Assembly: GCA_938022935.1 (NCBI GenBank)
Contig: CALIHL010000133.1
Span: 1 to 54,493, forward strand
Length of the DNA: 54,493 nucleotides
Source: an uncultured Saprospiraceae bacterium
GTDB taxonomy: Bacteria > Bacteroidota > Bacteroidia > Chitinophagales > Saprospiraceae
Direction: 5' to 3'
Part shown: positions 8,231 to 16,069 of the stretch, piece by piece
Position numbering within the stretch: position 1 is the first letter of the stretch
Layout of the letters: each line of letters opens with the position of its first letter
Made by a program: the position numbers and the translations under genes
Notes under the pieces: model-generated
Database searches by the model: none
Told to the model about the DNA's origin: nothing
What the model saw: the letters and a program-made list of their open reading frames with translations, nothing else

Positions 8231-9577
8231 ATGCTTTTTTTCGCACTCATATTGGCCTTGTTGTTCATTATCCTGTCAGCAGTACTTTATAAGCTTCATC
8301 CGTTTCTAAGTCTTTTGGGAGGTGCGATCATATTCGCTTTGAGTTCTGGGATGGAGTTGAAGTTATTGGTAGAGAGTATCAATCAAGGATTTGGCAGTCT
8401 GATGGGTAACATTGGTTTGATCATTCTCTTTGGTGTCATGATCGGTACTTTTTTAGAGCGATCAGGTGGAGCGCTCATCTTGGCCAATAAAATCCTTAAT
8501 TGGATTGGAGAACGCTTTGTGACTTTGGCGATGATGATAACGGGCTACATTATATCTATTCCAGTATTTGCGGATAGCGGGTTTGTTATCATGAGTCCAC
8601 TCAACAAAGCTTTATCAAAGAAAGCAAGCGTCCCTATTGCTGGCACAACGGCTGCATTAGCGATTGGTTTGTTGGCATCACATGTGATGGTTCCACCAAC
8701 ACCAGGCCCTGTTGCGGCCGCTGCTTTTTTAGATGCTTCTATTGGCCAAGTCATGATATGGGGTTTAGTGGTCAGTAGTGTCACATGTTTGTTTTGCTAT
8801 TTGATAATTATAAATTTTGTTTCGAAGATCTCTATTGCTTCCGCAAATGATGTTGCAGAAGTAAATGTCAAAAATGAAAAGTCTCATCAATATTATAATG
8901 AGTTGCTCCATCCGGGTAAAGCATTTCTGCCTATTCTTTTGCCTATTCTTCTAATCGTCTTGGGTACATTAGGAGATATGGATGCTAAGTACTTTGGAGA
9001 AGGCACTTTTTACAATTGGATTAGCTTTTTTGGCCAGCCAGTGATAGCCTTGTTGATTGGTCTACTTGTGTCATTTACATTGCCAAAGAATATAGACCGA
9101 GACCTCCTTTCTGGTATTGGTTGGATTGGTGACGCATTTAAAGCAGCGGCACCGATCTTACTCATCACAGGTGCAGGTGGGATCTTCGGACAAGTCTTAA
9201 AGAACTCCGAATTAGGCGATTTGATCAGTGGGTTATTTGATGGTAGCTCACTTGGTTTATTGATTCCTTTTTTATTGGCTGCAGCATTAAAGACATGTCA
9301 AGGATCGTCTACCGTTGCATTGTTAACTACTGCATCGATTATGTCTTCTTTGATGGGAGATCTTGGTTTGGACTCAGAATGGATGACAACACTTACAGTA
9401 TTATCTATAGCTGCCGGCTCAGCTGTTGTTTCACATGTCAACGATAGTTTTTTCTGGGTCCTAACTCAGATGACCGGATTTAGTGTAACAGAAGGCTATA
9501 AGGTCCAAACTGTTATGACCGGAGTATTTGGTTTGATTGCGATGACGCTGATCTTGATTTTGTCTGTTTTGGGGTAG
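8231..9577 (+). CDS. GntP-family gluconate/organic-acid permease
   Basis: A 448-aa membrane protein with about 12 hydrophobic segments, the usual GntP length. Family marks include an N-terminal helix pair (LHPFLSLLGGAIIFAL), the IPVFADSGFVIMSPL motif, the conserved HVMVPPTPGPVAAA loop, and a late HVNDSFFWVLTQMTGFSV segment. GntP proteins are proton symporters for gluconate, glycerate and similar sugar acids. It is divergent from the PSD1/DUF1501 operon with a 135-bp shared control region, which suggests that it takes up an oxidised sugar product. The substrate itself cannot be read. Confidence 0.92.
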   Translation: MLFFALILALLFIILSAVLYKLHPFLSLLGGAIIFALSSGMELKLLVESINQGFGSLMGNIGLIILFGVMIGTFLERSGGALILANKILNWIGERFVTLAMMITGYIISIPVFADSGFVIMSPLNKALSKKASVPIAGTTAALAIGLLASHVMVPPTPGPVAAAAFLDASIGQVMIWGLVVSSVTCLFCYLIIINFVSKISIASANDVAEVNVKNEKSHQYYNELLHPGKAFLPILLPILLIVLGTLGDMDAKYFGEGTFYNWISFFGQPVIALLIGLLVSFTLPKNIDRDLLSGIGWIGDAFKAAAPILLITGAGGIFGQVLKNSELGDLISGLFDGSSLGLLIPFLLAAALKTCQGSSTVALLTTASIMSSLMGDLGLDSEWMTTLTVLSIAAGSAVVSHVNDSFFWVLTQMTGFSVTEGYKVQTVMTGVFGLIAMTLILILSVLG

Positions 9578-9610
9578 GTGTTATGGTTATTATACCCGGA
9601 ACCATCCTCG

Positions 9611-9635
9611 ATCCTTCCCTTATGAATGGAAGGAT
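9611..9635. repeat. Hairpin downstream of gntP
   Basis: ATCCTTCC (9611-9618) and GGAAGGAT (9628-9635) are perfect inverted repeats around a 9-nt loop, 34 bp past the gntP stop. There is no T-run, so it may be an mRNA 3'-end stabiliser or another member of the nearby palindromic repeat family rather than a classical terminator. Confidence 0.5.
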
Positions 9636-9723
9636 GAATGTAGTGCTGAATCAAGAAAACTAAGCCGTTTACCAAAGAGCTCCTTTTTAAAAAAGAAAGC
9701 AATCTTATCTGAGCATAATTGTT

Positions 9724-9865
9724 ATCCTTCTTTTGTAAGAGAAAGCCTACCTGCCTTTGGTTAGAGAAAAGAGGATGAGTATGTTTTATCCCGAATTAGC
9801 TTCAAAAAGTAGAGTTAGATTAGAACGACGCAAAGAAGGATCAACGCTTGATTGGTCCAGGTTTT
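9724..9865. repeat. REP-like intergenic repeat, copy A
   Basis: This shares ctgcctttggt...gaggatgag with copy D (around 10394-10441) and the tail tcccgaattagctt.aaaaag...agattag with copy C. The family core is a CCTTCTCTT/AAGAGAAGG stem followed by gaagaggatgag; here the stem is decayed. Confidence 0.5.
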
Positions 9866-9917
9866 TTTTAGAGTCTTGAGACTTATACTAGCCAGACTAG
9901 TAGCGCTTGCCTGACAT

Positions 9918-9960
9918 TTCCGTCCTTCTCTTAGCAAGAGAAGGAGAAGAGGATGAGTTG
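9918..9960. repeat. REP-like intergenic repeat, copy B
   Basis: CCTTCTCTT (9924-9932), loop agc and AAGAGAAGG (9936-9944) form a perfect 9-bp hairpin followed by agaagaggatgag. This is the cleanest copy and resembles the widespread bacterial pattern of a CT-rich palindrome followed by a G-rich ggatgag tail. Confidence 0.6.
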
Positions 9961-10004
9961 AAATCAAAATAGGAGAAACTTATTATCAACGTTCACCATA
10001 ACAC

Positions 10005-10145
10005 AAAAAAAGGCCTCCCGAAGGAAGACCTGCATAAAACCCCAAAAAACCAATTGAAAACAATCACTACTAAGACGCCAGCAAAAAGGCAACCCACATT
10101 TTTGTGCAGAAAAAATCACGGCTTTTTGATATAATTATAATCGTA
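10005..10145 (-). repeat. ~140-bp repeat element, copy 1 (candidate small RNA with terminator)
   Basis: This is nearly identical to 10485-10626 over about 100 bp, then similar up to an ataattataa box. Read on the minus strand the element ends in AGGTCTTCC-TTCG-GGAGGCCT followed by seven T: a UUCG-capped terminator. The upstream part is U-rich with no open frame. This fits a small non-coding RNA or attenuator duplicated as a unit. Identity as an RNA is inference. Confidence 0.5.
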
Positions 10146-10215
10146 AAGTATAAAGGTTTGATTGTGTGCGAAATGAGTGAATTCGAAAATTGTAAATTAA
10201 GTAATGCTCACTTCA

Positions 10216-10300
10216 CATTTCCGTCCTTCTCTTAGCACGAGAAGGAATGAGGATGAGTTTGACTTGTCCCGAATTAGCTTTAAAAAGATAGATTAGGACG
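10216..10300. repeat. REP-like intergenic repeat, copy C
   Basis: CCTTCTC (10225-10231) pairs with GAGAAGG (10239-10245); then aatgaggatgagttt, followed by the tcccgaattagctttaaaaag tail shared with copy A. Confidence 0.55.
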
Positions 10301-10388
10301 GCAGACAAATGGCGATGCTCGGTTGACCCAAAGGTTTTTAATCTATAGGCGATCTGAAGAAGTTAATCTTGGCCAAACGGTAATTATT

Positions 10389-10455
10389 ATTCCCTTCTTG
10401 AAAATAAAGCTGCCTGCCTTTGGTAGGGAGAAGAGGATGAGTTTTCTTGTTCTAG
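10389..10455. repeat. REP-like intergenic repeat, copy D
   Basis: This contains cccttctt, then ctgcctgcctttggt and agaagaggatgagttt as in copy A. The stem is degenerate. Confidence 0.45.
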
Positions 10456-10484
10456 AGTAGATTGATACTATTTCAGCAGCTCGC

Positions 10485-10626
10485 AAAAAAAAGGCCTCCC
10501 GAAGGAAGACCTGCATAAAACCCAAAAAAACCAATTGAAAACAATCACTACTAAGACGCCAGCAAAAAGGCAACCCACATTTTTGCACAGATAAAACTCA
10601 CTTCTTTTTGACATAATTATAATTGT
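10485..10626 (-). repeat. ~140-bp repeat element, copy 2 (candidate small RNA with terminator)
   Basis: Second copy of the element at 10005-10145, offset 480 bp, same orientation. On the minus strand it ends with the same UUCG-loop terminator and eight T. The segments cactactaagacgccagc and aaaaaggcaacccacattttt are unchanged between copies, while the outer flank varies (tgcac vs gtgca). Conservation inside and drift outside suggests either selection on the unit or a recent duplication. Confidence 0.5.
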
Positions 10627-10702
10627 AATATCTAAGTTGTTGAAAGTGTGACTTGTAAGAGATGATCTTATTGAAACAATTATTTATCGTTGAAATCTAA
10701 AT

Positions 10703-10745
10703 TTTCGTCCTTCTTTTATAAAGAGAAGGAGAAGAGGGTGAGTTT
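10703..10745. repeat. REP-like intergenic repeat, copy E
   Basis: CCTTCTTTT (10709-10717) pairs with AAGAGAAGG (10721-10729) allowing one G-T pair, followed by agaagagggtgagttt. Confidence 0.5.
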
Positions 10746-10776
10746 AGAATTAATTATGTAATCATGGACCACCAAC

Positions 10777-10832
10777 AAAAAGCGCCCCTCCATATCAGAA
10801 GCGATAGCTTCTGATATGGAGGGGCGCTTTTT
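10777..10832 (-). terminator. Very strong tkt terminator: perfect 26-bp inverted repeat
   Basis: Left arm 10777-10802 and right arm 10807-10832 are exact reverse complements with a 4-nt loop (gata). The arms start and end with A/T runs, so the hairpin ends in a T-run on both strands. It lies 53 bp downstream of the tkt stop and probably ends tkt transcription on the minus strand. A perfect 26-bp stem is unusually long for a terminator. Confidence 0.85.
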
Positions 10833-10884
10833 TCACTTCCGGGAAACAGACTAACATCAAGTCTCCGTCAAGTAGAGATACTCT

Positions 10885-12921
10885 CTACTTTCCTCTAAAC
10901 AACTTCTCTACCTGCTTCACCACTGACTCTGCAGTATAGCCAAATTTTTTATCCAGTACTGTATAAGGAGCACTATAACCGAAGTGCGTCATACCTTGCA
11001 CAGTACCATTGCCTTTCACCAATCCTTCCAGTGTTACTGGTAGTCCTGCCGTAAGCCCAAAAGTTGGTATACCGTTAGGTAGTAGATTGGCTTGATATGC
11101 TCTTCGTTGTGATCTGAACAATCCTTCGGATGGTGCAGATACGATTCTTACTTTAAGACCTTTTGCTTCAAGGAGAACAGCAGCATCAACAAGAGTTGAA
11201 ACTTCTGATCCATTGGCTACAAGTACTACATCTGGAGTCTTCGTCCCTTCTTGTATCAAGTAAGCTCCACGCTCTGCAAACATCGCCTGTGAGATACGTG
11301 ACTTCTTGCCAGCAGGAACATCTTTGATATTCTGACGTGATAAGATGAGACCTGTTGGTCGATCATTCATCTCAAGAGCTATCTTCCATGCTGCAACGGT
11401 CTCCGCACTATCCGCTGGGCGTAAAGCAATTAGAGATGCTTTACCTGAGTGATTGTTAAGTTTTTCTAACAATCGCAATTGGGCTTCTTGTTCTATCGGC
11501 TGGTGGGTAGGTCCATCTTCGCCCACTCTAAATGCATCGTGTGTCCATAAAAACTTCACTGGAGTCTCCATCAATGCTGCTACTCTCAACACGGGCTTCA
11601 TGTAATCAGAGAATGCAAAGAAGGTCGCACATACTGAGATGACGCCACCATGAAGTGCCATGCCTGTTGACAATGCCGCCATCGTAAGTTCTGAAACGCC
11701 TGCTTGTAAAAACGCTCCAGAGAAATCTCCTTTTGTAAATGCTGTTGTCTTCTTCAAGAAGCCATCAGTCTTATCACTATTAGAAAGATCCGCAGAAGCA
11801 ACGATCATGTTTTCTACTTTGTCAGCAAAGTGAGCCAACACTTTTGAAGAAGCATTTCTGGTAGCTTCATTGGAGCCCAACTTGATCTTGTCCCATTTGA
11901 TAGCGGGTAGCTTTCCTGATAAGAATCTGTTTAGCTTTCTATTGAGGGCAGGATTCTTCTTCTTCCAAGTTTGATATTTCGCCTTTTGTTTTTTAGCAGC
12001 TTTACGTTTACGGTCAAGTGCCTTAGCATAGTGTTTTTCAACTCTTGGGAATATCTCAAATGGCTTAGCAGCATTCCCGCCTAAAGCTTCGATTGTTTTT
12101 TCAAAAGACGCATTGGATTTACCGAGCGGCTTACCGTGTGTTTCTACTTGACCTTCATGCATAGAGCCATCGCTTTTGACAGCACCTTTGCCCATGATCG
12201 TTTGACCGATGATGAGTGATGGCTTATCTGTTACTGACTTTGCTTCGTCTATTGCTCTTCTGATCTCTTTTGGATCGTTACCATCTATTGTGATCACATG
12301 CCAGTGCCAAGCTTCGTATTTCTTAGCTGTGTTTTCTGACATAACGTCGCTTACTCTTGTTGAGAGCTGGACATCATTGGCATCATAAAACATGATCATC
12401 TTACCAAGCCCTAAGAACCCTGCTATACGACCGACACCTTGAGAGATCTCTTCTTGGATACCTCCATCTGAGATATACAAGTAAGTATAGTGACTCATCC
12501 AGTCACCAAATCTTTCTACCAGAAAGCGCTCAGCGATTGCTGCTCCAGCACCAAAGGCATGACCCAGACCAAGTGGTCCAGAAGTATTCTCTATACCTCG
12601 TTTAACATCTATCTCTGGGTGACCAGGTGTTGGACTCTTCCACTGTCTAAAGTTCTTTAGATCATTTAACGAAAGTGCTCCACACAAAGTCAACTGGCTA
12701 TAAAGCATAGCTGACATGTGTCCTGGATCAAGAAAAAATCTATCTCGGAATGGCCAAGCCATATCATCTGGATCAAAATTGAGATATTCAGAATATAGAA
12801 TATTGATAAAGTCCGCTCCACCCATCGGACCTCCAGGGTGACCTGAAGAGGCTTTCTCAACCATAGCGGCAGAAAGGATACGGATATTGTCGGCACATAT
12901 TGTAGCAATAGGTTTAGCCAT
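10885..12921 (-). CDS. tkt: Transketolase
   Basis: A 678-aa protein, the normal transketolase length. It moves two-carbon ketol units between sugar phosphates in the pentose phosphate and Calvin-type carbon rearrangements, using thiamine diphosphate. Visible marks: SGHPGGPMGGADF with the N-terminal catalytic His (residues ~27-39), GHMSAMLYS, GPLGLGHAFGAGAA, the thiamine-diphosphate/Mg loop SDGGIQEEISQG...YDAND (~152-182), the pyrimidine-domain WTHDAFRVGEDGPTHQPIEQ segment, and a C-terminal regulatory domain. The loop has SDG rather than the commonest GDG. A TAnnTTTG box lies 30 bp upstream and a long terminator follows, so it is probably its own transcript. Confidence 0.96.
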   Translation of the reverse strand: MAKPIATICADNIRILSAAMVEKASSGHPGGPMGGADFINILYSEYLNFDPDDMAWPFRDRFFLDPGHMSAMLYSQLTLCGALSLNDLKNFRQWKSPTPGHPEIDVKRGIENTSGPLGLGHAFGAGAAIAERFLVERFGDWMSHYTYLYISDGGIQEEISQGVGRIAGFLGLGKMIMFYDANDVQLSTRVSDVMSENTAKKYEAWHWHVITIDGNDPKEIRRAIDEAKSVTDKPSLIIGQTIMGKGAVKSDGSMHEGQVETHGKPLGKSNASFEKTIEALGGNAAKPFEIFPRVEKHYAKALDRKRKAAKKQKAKYQTWKKKNPALNRKLNRFLSGKLPAIKWDKIKLGSNEATRNASSKVLAHFADKVENMIVASADLSNSDKTDGFLKKTTAFTKGDFSGAFLQAGVSELTMAALSTGMALHGGVISVCATFFAFSDYMKPVLRVAALMETPVKFLWTHDAFRVGEDGPTHQPIEQEAQLRLLEKLNNHSGKASLIALRPADSAETVAAWKIALEMNDRPTGLILSRQNIKDVPAGKKSRISQAMFAERGAYLIQEGTKTPDVVLVANGSEVSTLVDAAVLLEAKGLKVRIVSAPSEGLFRSQRRAYQANLLPNGIPTFGLTAGLPVTLEGLVKGNGTVQGMTHFGYSAPYTVLDKKFGYTAESVVKQVEKLFRGK

Positions 12922-12950
12922 AGTAACTGTGGTGTTTGTTAATTTGGGTG

Positions 12951-12958
12951 CAAATGTA
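12951..12958 (-). promoter_or_regulatory. Predicted -7 box for tkt
   Basis: On the minus strand this reads TACATTTG, a perfect match to the Bacteroidota -7 consensus TAnnTTTG, 30 bp before the tkt ATG. I see no clear TTG at the -33 position. Confidence 0.5.
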
Positions 12959-13014
12959 GGTAAATGGATAGATAAGAAGCGACCGCGACTGAAAGAGATC
13001 CTATGATAGAATCA

Positions 13015-13869
13015 TTACAGTTTACCGGCCCATGATATAGCTTCTGTGAGTAGCCCGATCATGTTCTTGTTTTCAAACGTCGCGCCCGTGTGTCCCATCG
13101 AAGTATAGAAGGATCGTCCTTGCCCAACTGACTTCGTCCAAGCGATAGGATGTTGATCGCCCATGCCGAAGTCCTTGTCCGTGATCCACAGCATGTTGCC
13201 ACTTGGATCTATCTTTGATCCATCTATAAAGTATAAGATATCTGCTCCTTTTTGAGTTGGACTTTCGTCAAATATATACCATTCGTCTTCGTGTGTCCAC
13301 ACAGGTGGTGTCCTCCATGAGCTGTCGACTGTTGAGGACAGATAGACGTCTGCTTTTTGAATCTGATTCTTGATTGGATGATGGGAGAACTGAGCGGATA
13401 TGAGTTCGTCCTTATACCAATCCCAATGGTGAGAAAAGTCACCGGCACCATGGATGCCCAGATAGCCTCCGCCTTTTTTTACATACCCTTCAAATATCGC
13501 ACGTTGTTCATCTGTTAGAACACGACCAGTAGAATTATTCCAGATGACAACATCAAATTTTTCTAATTGTGCTTCATTGAATATGCCAGCATCCTCGGTG
13601 TTATAAACAAACCAGTTGTGTTCTTTACATATGTTCTCTATAGCGGATACAGCAGCATCAATTGCTTCACTATGTCTCCATCCTGTAGTCTTGGAAAAAA
13701 TCAGAACCGTAGGTCGATCGGTATCAATGGATATCTCGTGTGCATCTTTCTCATAGGCCGCAAAACCATATTTGGCTTTACGCATGAGGATACCCATGCC
13801 AATGGCTGCTAAGATGATTATAATTATAAGCGCTATACCGATTCTTTTGACCCACTTCATATTATTCAT
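13015..13869 (-). CDS. ThuA-domain (trehalose-utilisation-like) protein, membrane-anchored
   Basis: About 284 aa. An N-terminal hydrophobic helix (IGIALIIIIILAAIGMGIL) anchors or exports it. The rest is a ThuA-like class I glutamine-amidotransferase fold: TVLIFSKTTGWRHSEAI, a FDVVIWNNSTGRVLT strand-turn, YVKKGGGYLGIHGAGD, and GQGRSFYTSMGHT near the end. ThuA-like proteins accompany sugar-degradation genes and DUF1080 proteins in Bacteroidota and Planctomycetes; the reaction is poorly defined. The frame opens with a TTG at 13872; the ATG at 13869 or 13860 is likelier. It is 93 bp upstream of tkt in the same direction. Confidence 0.85.
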   Translation of the reverse strand: MNNMKWVKRIGIALIIIIILAAIGMGILMRKAKYGFAAYEKDAHEISIDTDRPTVLIFSKTTGWRHSEAIDAAVSAIENICKEHNWFVYNTEDAGIFNEAQLEKFDVVIWNNSTGRVLTDEQRAIFEGYVKKGGGYLGIHGAGDFSHHWDWYKDELISAQFSHHPIKNQIQKADVYLSSTVDSSWRTPPVWTHEDEWYIFDESPTQKGADILYFIDGSKIDPSGNMLWITDKDFGMGDQHPIAWTKSVGQGRSFYTSMGHTGATFENKNMIGLLTEAISWAGKL

Positions 13870-13936
13870 CAAGCTGAATGTGTCGACAAAATAGACAAAA
13901 GAATGAAGTTAGAGGCTGTCGGTCTCGATAGCTGAT

Positions 13937-14305
13937 TTACTCTGTGATCAAGATTTCTATCTTGGCGATATCTGGATCACACGACTCTGTGGTTATAACT
14001 GATGATATCCTTGCAAAAGGAGGGTTAGCATCCGTCATCTCTTCGTGAAGTTCAAAAGGTTCGACGAGGTCTTTGTCATATATCCGTTCACCTGTTATTA
14101 CAGCCTCACCTTGCCAGATACAATCAGCATCACAAGGGCAATAACTATCCATGATAGAAGTGATAACCAATTCAGAGTCATCGGGCAAACAATATGTACG
14201 CCCAGTCTTCACCTCAAAAGCCTCGCCAAATGAGTTGTTGCAGTTACTGTCATTGCTACAAGAGATAGTAACAAGGGTGATCGATATGCATATGATAAAT
14301 CTCAT
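13937..14305 (-). CDS. Small cysteine-rich lipoprotein, unknown function
   Basis: A 122-aa protein with a lipoprotein signal (ISITLVTISC, Cys16) followed by an N/S-rich linker. The mature part has paired cysteines, including a YCPCDADCIWQGEA stretch that resembles a motif found in many small secreted Bacteroidota proteins (C-x-W-x-GEA). I do not know a function. It lies 68 bp upstream of the thuA-like gene in the same direction and could be co-transcribed with it. Confidence 0.65.
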   Translation of the reverse strand: MRFIICISITLVTISCSNDSNCNNSFGEAFEVKTGRTYCLPDDSELVITSIMDSYCPCDADCIWQGEAVITGERIYDKDLVEPFELHEEMTDANPPFARISSVITTESCDPDIAKIEILITE

Positions 14306-14434
14306 TTATGAACTTTCCATACTATACGAAGAAGTGACACGTCAAGTTGGGTAGGAGGTTGATTAATTCACTATTTCTATGGGAAACCCTTTGTTTTGGA
14401 TGAACTATCTTCACCGATTGATATTTAAAGTATC

Positions 14435-15004
14435 GTGAAGCACCAGACTGCACAGATTGTACAAGAGCTTACTGATCTAATACATGATCAACTAAACTAC
14501 CTCAAAGAACATGTGATTCCTCTGGAAGAAGAGGACCTCCAGTGGAGACCATCTAAGTACAAATGGAACATCTTAGAAGTATTAGAGCATTTGATAAGAT
14601 TTGGAGAATTCTACATTCCTAAGTTCAGGCATATAATCGCTTACCCTAAAGCGCTGAAAAATTCAGAAACTTATAGAAGTGGAGCTATCGGTAGATGGGC
14701 CATAAAGCAAGCCAGACCTATTGATGGAGTTGTGGTTAATAAGGCTAAGTCCCCATCTAAGGCCAATCCCTTCTTACGTAAGTTGACAAGATCCGTAATC
14801 CATGAGTATATCGAACAACAGAAGGTCATATTAGAATTGCTTAATAATCTAGACGGAGTAGACCTAAGCAAAAACCATGTACCAATAATAGTGACTAACT
14901 GGCTGAAGCTTAATTTAGGTGATTCACTAAGATTAGTGGTTCATCATGAAGAAAGGCACTTTATTCAAATCAATGATCTCGTCAACAAAAAATTAGATGC
15001 CTAA
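14435..15004 (+). CDS. DinB-like four-helix protein
   Basis: A 189-aa soluble protein with a GTG start at 14435. It has the DinB/YfiT layout: helix 1 (QIVQELTDLIHDQL), a WRPSKYKWNILEVLEHLIRFGEFY segment holding the first conserved His, and a C-terminal VVHHEERHFIQINDL with the second and third metal-binding His positions. Family members bind divalent metals and include bacillithiol- or mycothiol-dependent transferases and hydrolases; the substrate here is unknown. It converges on the sulfur operon with a 16-bp gap. Confidence 0.75.
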   Translation: MKHQTAQIVQELTDLIHDQLNYLKEHVIPLEEEDLQWRPSKYKWNILEVLEHLIRFGEFYIPKFRHIIAYPKALKNSETYRSGAIGRWAIKQARPIDGVVVNKAKSPSKANPFLRKLTRSVIHEYIEQQKVILELLNNLDGVDLSKNHVPIIVTNWLKLNLGDSLRLVVHHEERHFIQINDLVNKKLDA

Positions 15005-15020
15005 CATCTGATCACTGTAA

Positions 15021-15437
15021 TTAATGTGGCAGTTTGCTTCGAAGCATGCCATATACGAACGTTCCAAATGTTGCACTGGCTATAACTATCGCAATACTCC
15101 ATATCCCATGCCCCAGAAGTGTAAATAAAGGCCCTGGGCAAGCACCTGTCATCGCCCAGCCTAGGCCAAAGATCGTACCTCCTACAAGATAGCGTGTAAC
15201 AGACATGGCCTTAGGTGTAAGATTCAGTTCTGTGCCATACATTGTCTTTGCATCGACCTTCTTCAATATGAAAGTCAGTAAAGCTCCCAAGCCAACAGCT
15301 ACTCCGATGATGCCGTACATGTGAAAGCTTTCAAATCTGAACATCTCTTGGATACGAAACCATGAGATAGCTTCTGACTTCGTCATGATGATCCCAAAGA
15401 CAACACCTGCAATTAGAAATTTTATAAACTTTATCAT
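15021..15437 (-). CDS. YeeE/YedE-type half-transporter, second subunit (sulfur-compound transport)
   Basis: A 138-aa integral membrane protein with four to five hydrophobic helices. It carries the conserved cysteine motif GWAMTGACPGPLFTLLGHG of the YeeE/YedE family, whose members carry thiosulfate or related sulfur species. I start it at the ATG at 15437 (MIKFIKFLIAG); the frame runs 132 bp further upstream but would overlap the first subunit. It lies 2 bp after that gene and is the last gene of the Crp-SulP-persulfide dioxygenase operon. Such split pairs are often called PmpA/PmpB-like. Confidence 0.85.
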   Translation of the reverse strand: MIKFIKFLIAGVVFGIIMTKSEAISWFRIQEMFRFESFHMYGIIGVAVGLGALLTFILKKVDAKTMYGTELNLTPKAMSVTRYLVGGTIFGLGWAMTGACPGPLFTLLGHGIWSIAIVIASATFGTFVYGMLRSKLPH

Positions 15438-15439
15438 CA

Positions 15440-16015
15440 CTATAATTTTAAGATGGAAGGAAGAATTAACCAAGTCATAGCCAGGCCACCTATGAAGAAT
15501 CCTACAACTGCAATCAGCGATGGTAGTTGCAGATTGCTCAAGCCACTGATGGCATGACCAGATGTACATCCGCCCGCATATCGTGTTCCAAATCCAATGA
15601 AAAAACCACCTATAATAAGAATGATGAGCCCTTTTAATGAGAATGGATCAGAGAAAATCTCTGCAGGGACAAATCCGCCGCCATTAGAAAAATCTTGTGG
15701 CGTGGTGATGCCCACTGAGCTTAGATAGCTAACCGTAGACTCTGATATGTTAAGTGGTTCGGAGCTTACCAAATAATGAGAAGCTATAAAACCTCCGATC
15801 ACAGCACCTGTGATAAAGACCAAGTTCCATATTTGTGCTTTCCAATCCCATTTAAAAAAGTCACTTACTTTTCCTGCTCCGGCTAAAGTGCAAAAGGTTC
15901 TTAGGTTAGATGATACGCCAAACTTGCCTCCAAACCAAAGAAGCAAAACCATAAGTAAGGCAATAGCAGCTCCTGCGATAGACCAATGCCAGGGCTGTGA
16001 AAGAAACTCTATCAT
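15440..16015 (-). CDS. YeeE/YedE-type half-transporter, first subunit (sulfur-compound transport)
   Basis: A 191-aa membrane protein with about five hydrophobic helices. The family's cysteine motif is clear in TRYAGGCTSGHAISGL (about residues 143-158), followed by a GGLAMTW helix. Together with the second subunit it reconstitutes the full YeeE-like channel that passes thiosulfate or other reduced sulfur anions. It follows the persulfide dioxygenase-rhodanese gene by 54 bp; that gap contains a perfect palindrome (16049-16065). Confidence 0.85.
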   Translation of the reverse strand: MIEFLSQPWHWSIAGAAIALLMVLLLWFGGKFGVSSNLRTFCTLAGAGKVSDFFKWDWKAQIWNLVFITGAVIGGFIASHYLVSSEPLNISESTVSYLSSVGITTPQDFSNGGGFVPAEIFSDPFSLKGLIILIIGGFFIGFGTRYAGGCTSGHAISGLSNLQLPSLIAVVGFFIGGLAMTWLILPSILKL

Positions 16016-16048
16016 TGAGTATATTAATTTTCTAATTATGGAAAAGTA

Positions 16049-16065
16049 AAACTGAAGTTCAGTTT
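16049..16065. promoter_or_regulatory. 17-bp perfect palindrome inside the sulfur operon
   Basis: AAACTGAA-G-TTCAGTTT, between the persulfide dioxygenase stop and the first YeeE start. It could be an operator or a small intercistronic hairpin; there is no T-run on the minus strand. Confidence 0.4.
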
Positions 16066-16069
16066 CTAA

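Larger units (their letters stand above)
9578..10884. other. Gene-free, repeat-rich intergenic island (1.3 kb)
   Basis: No plausible gene lies between gntP and tkt; the longest frame here (minus strand 10343-10588) is built from repeat sequence. The island holds a simple hairpin after gntP, at least five degenerate REP-like units sharing a gaggatgag core, two copies of a ~140-bp element ending in a terminator, and the strong tkt terminator. It looks like a sink for palindromic repeats, perhaps with small RNA genes. Confidence 0.7.

Noticed and set aside
10343..10588. 81-codon minus-strand ORF in the repeat island
   Set aside because: It lies inside and between repeat copies, has no domain or signal peptide and includes the terminator hairpin; repeat composition explains it.
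9578..10884. Insertion sequence in the repeat island
   Set aside because: No transposase frame or remnant and no consistent terminal repeats bounding the region.
15438..15569. Upstream extension of the second YeeE subunit to 15569
   Set aside because: It would overlap the first subunit by 130 bp and adds a Cys/His-rich, non-membrane stretch unlike the family; ATG 15437 is 2 bp after the first subunit.
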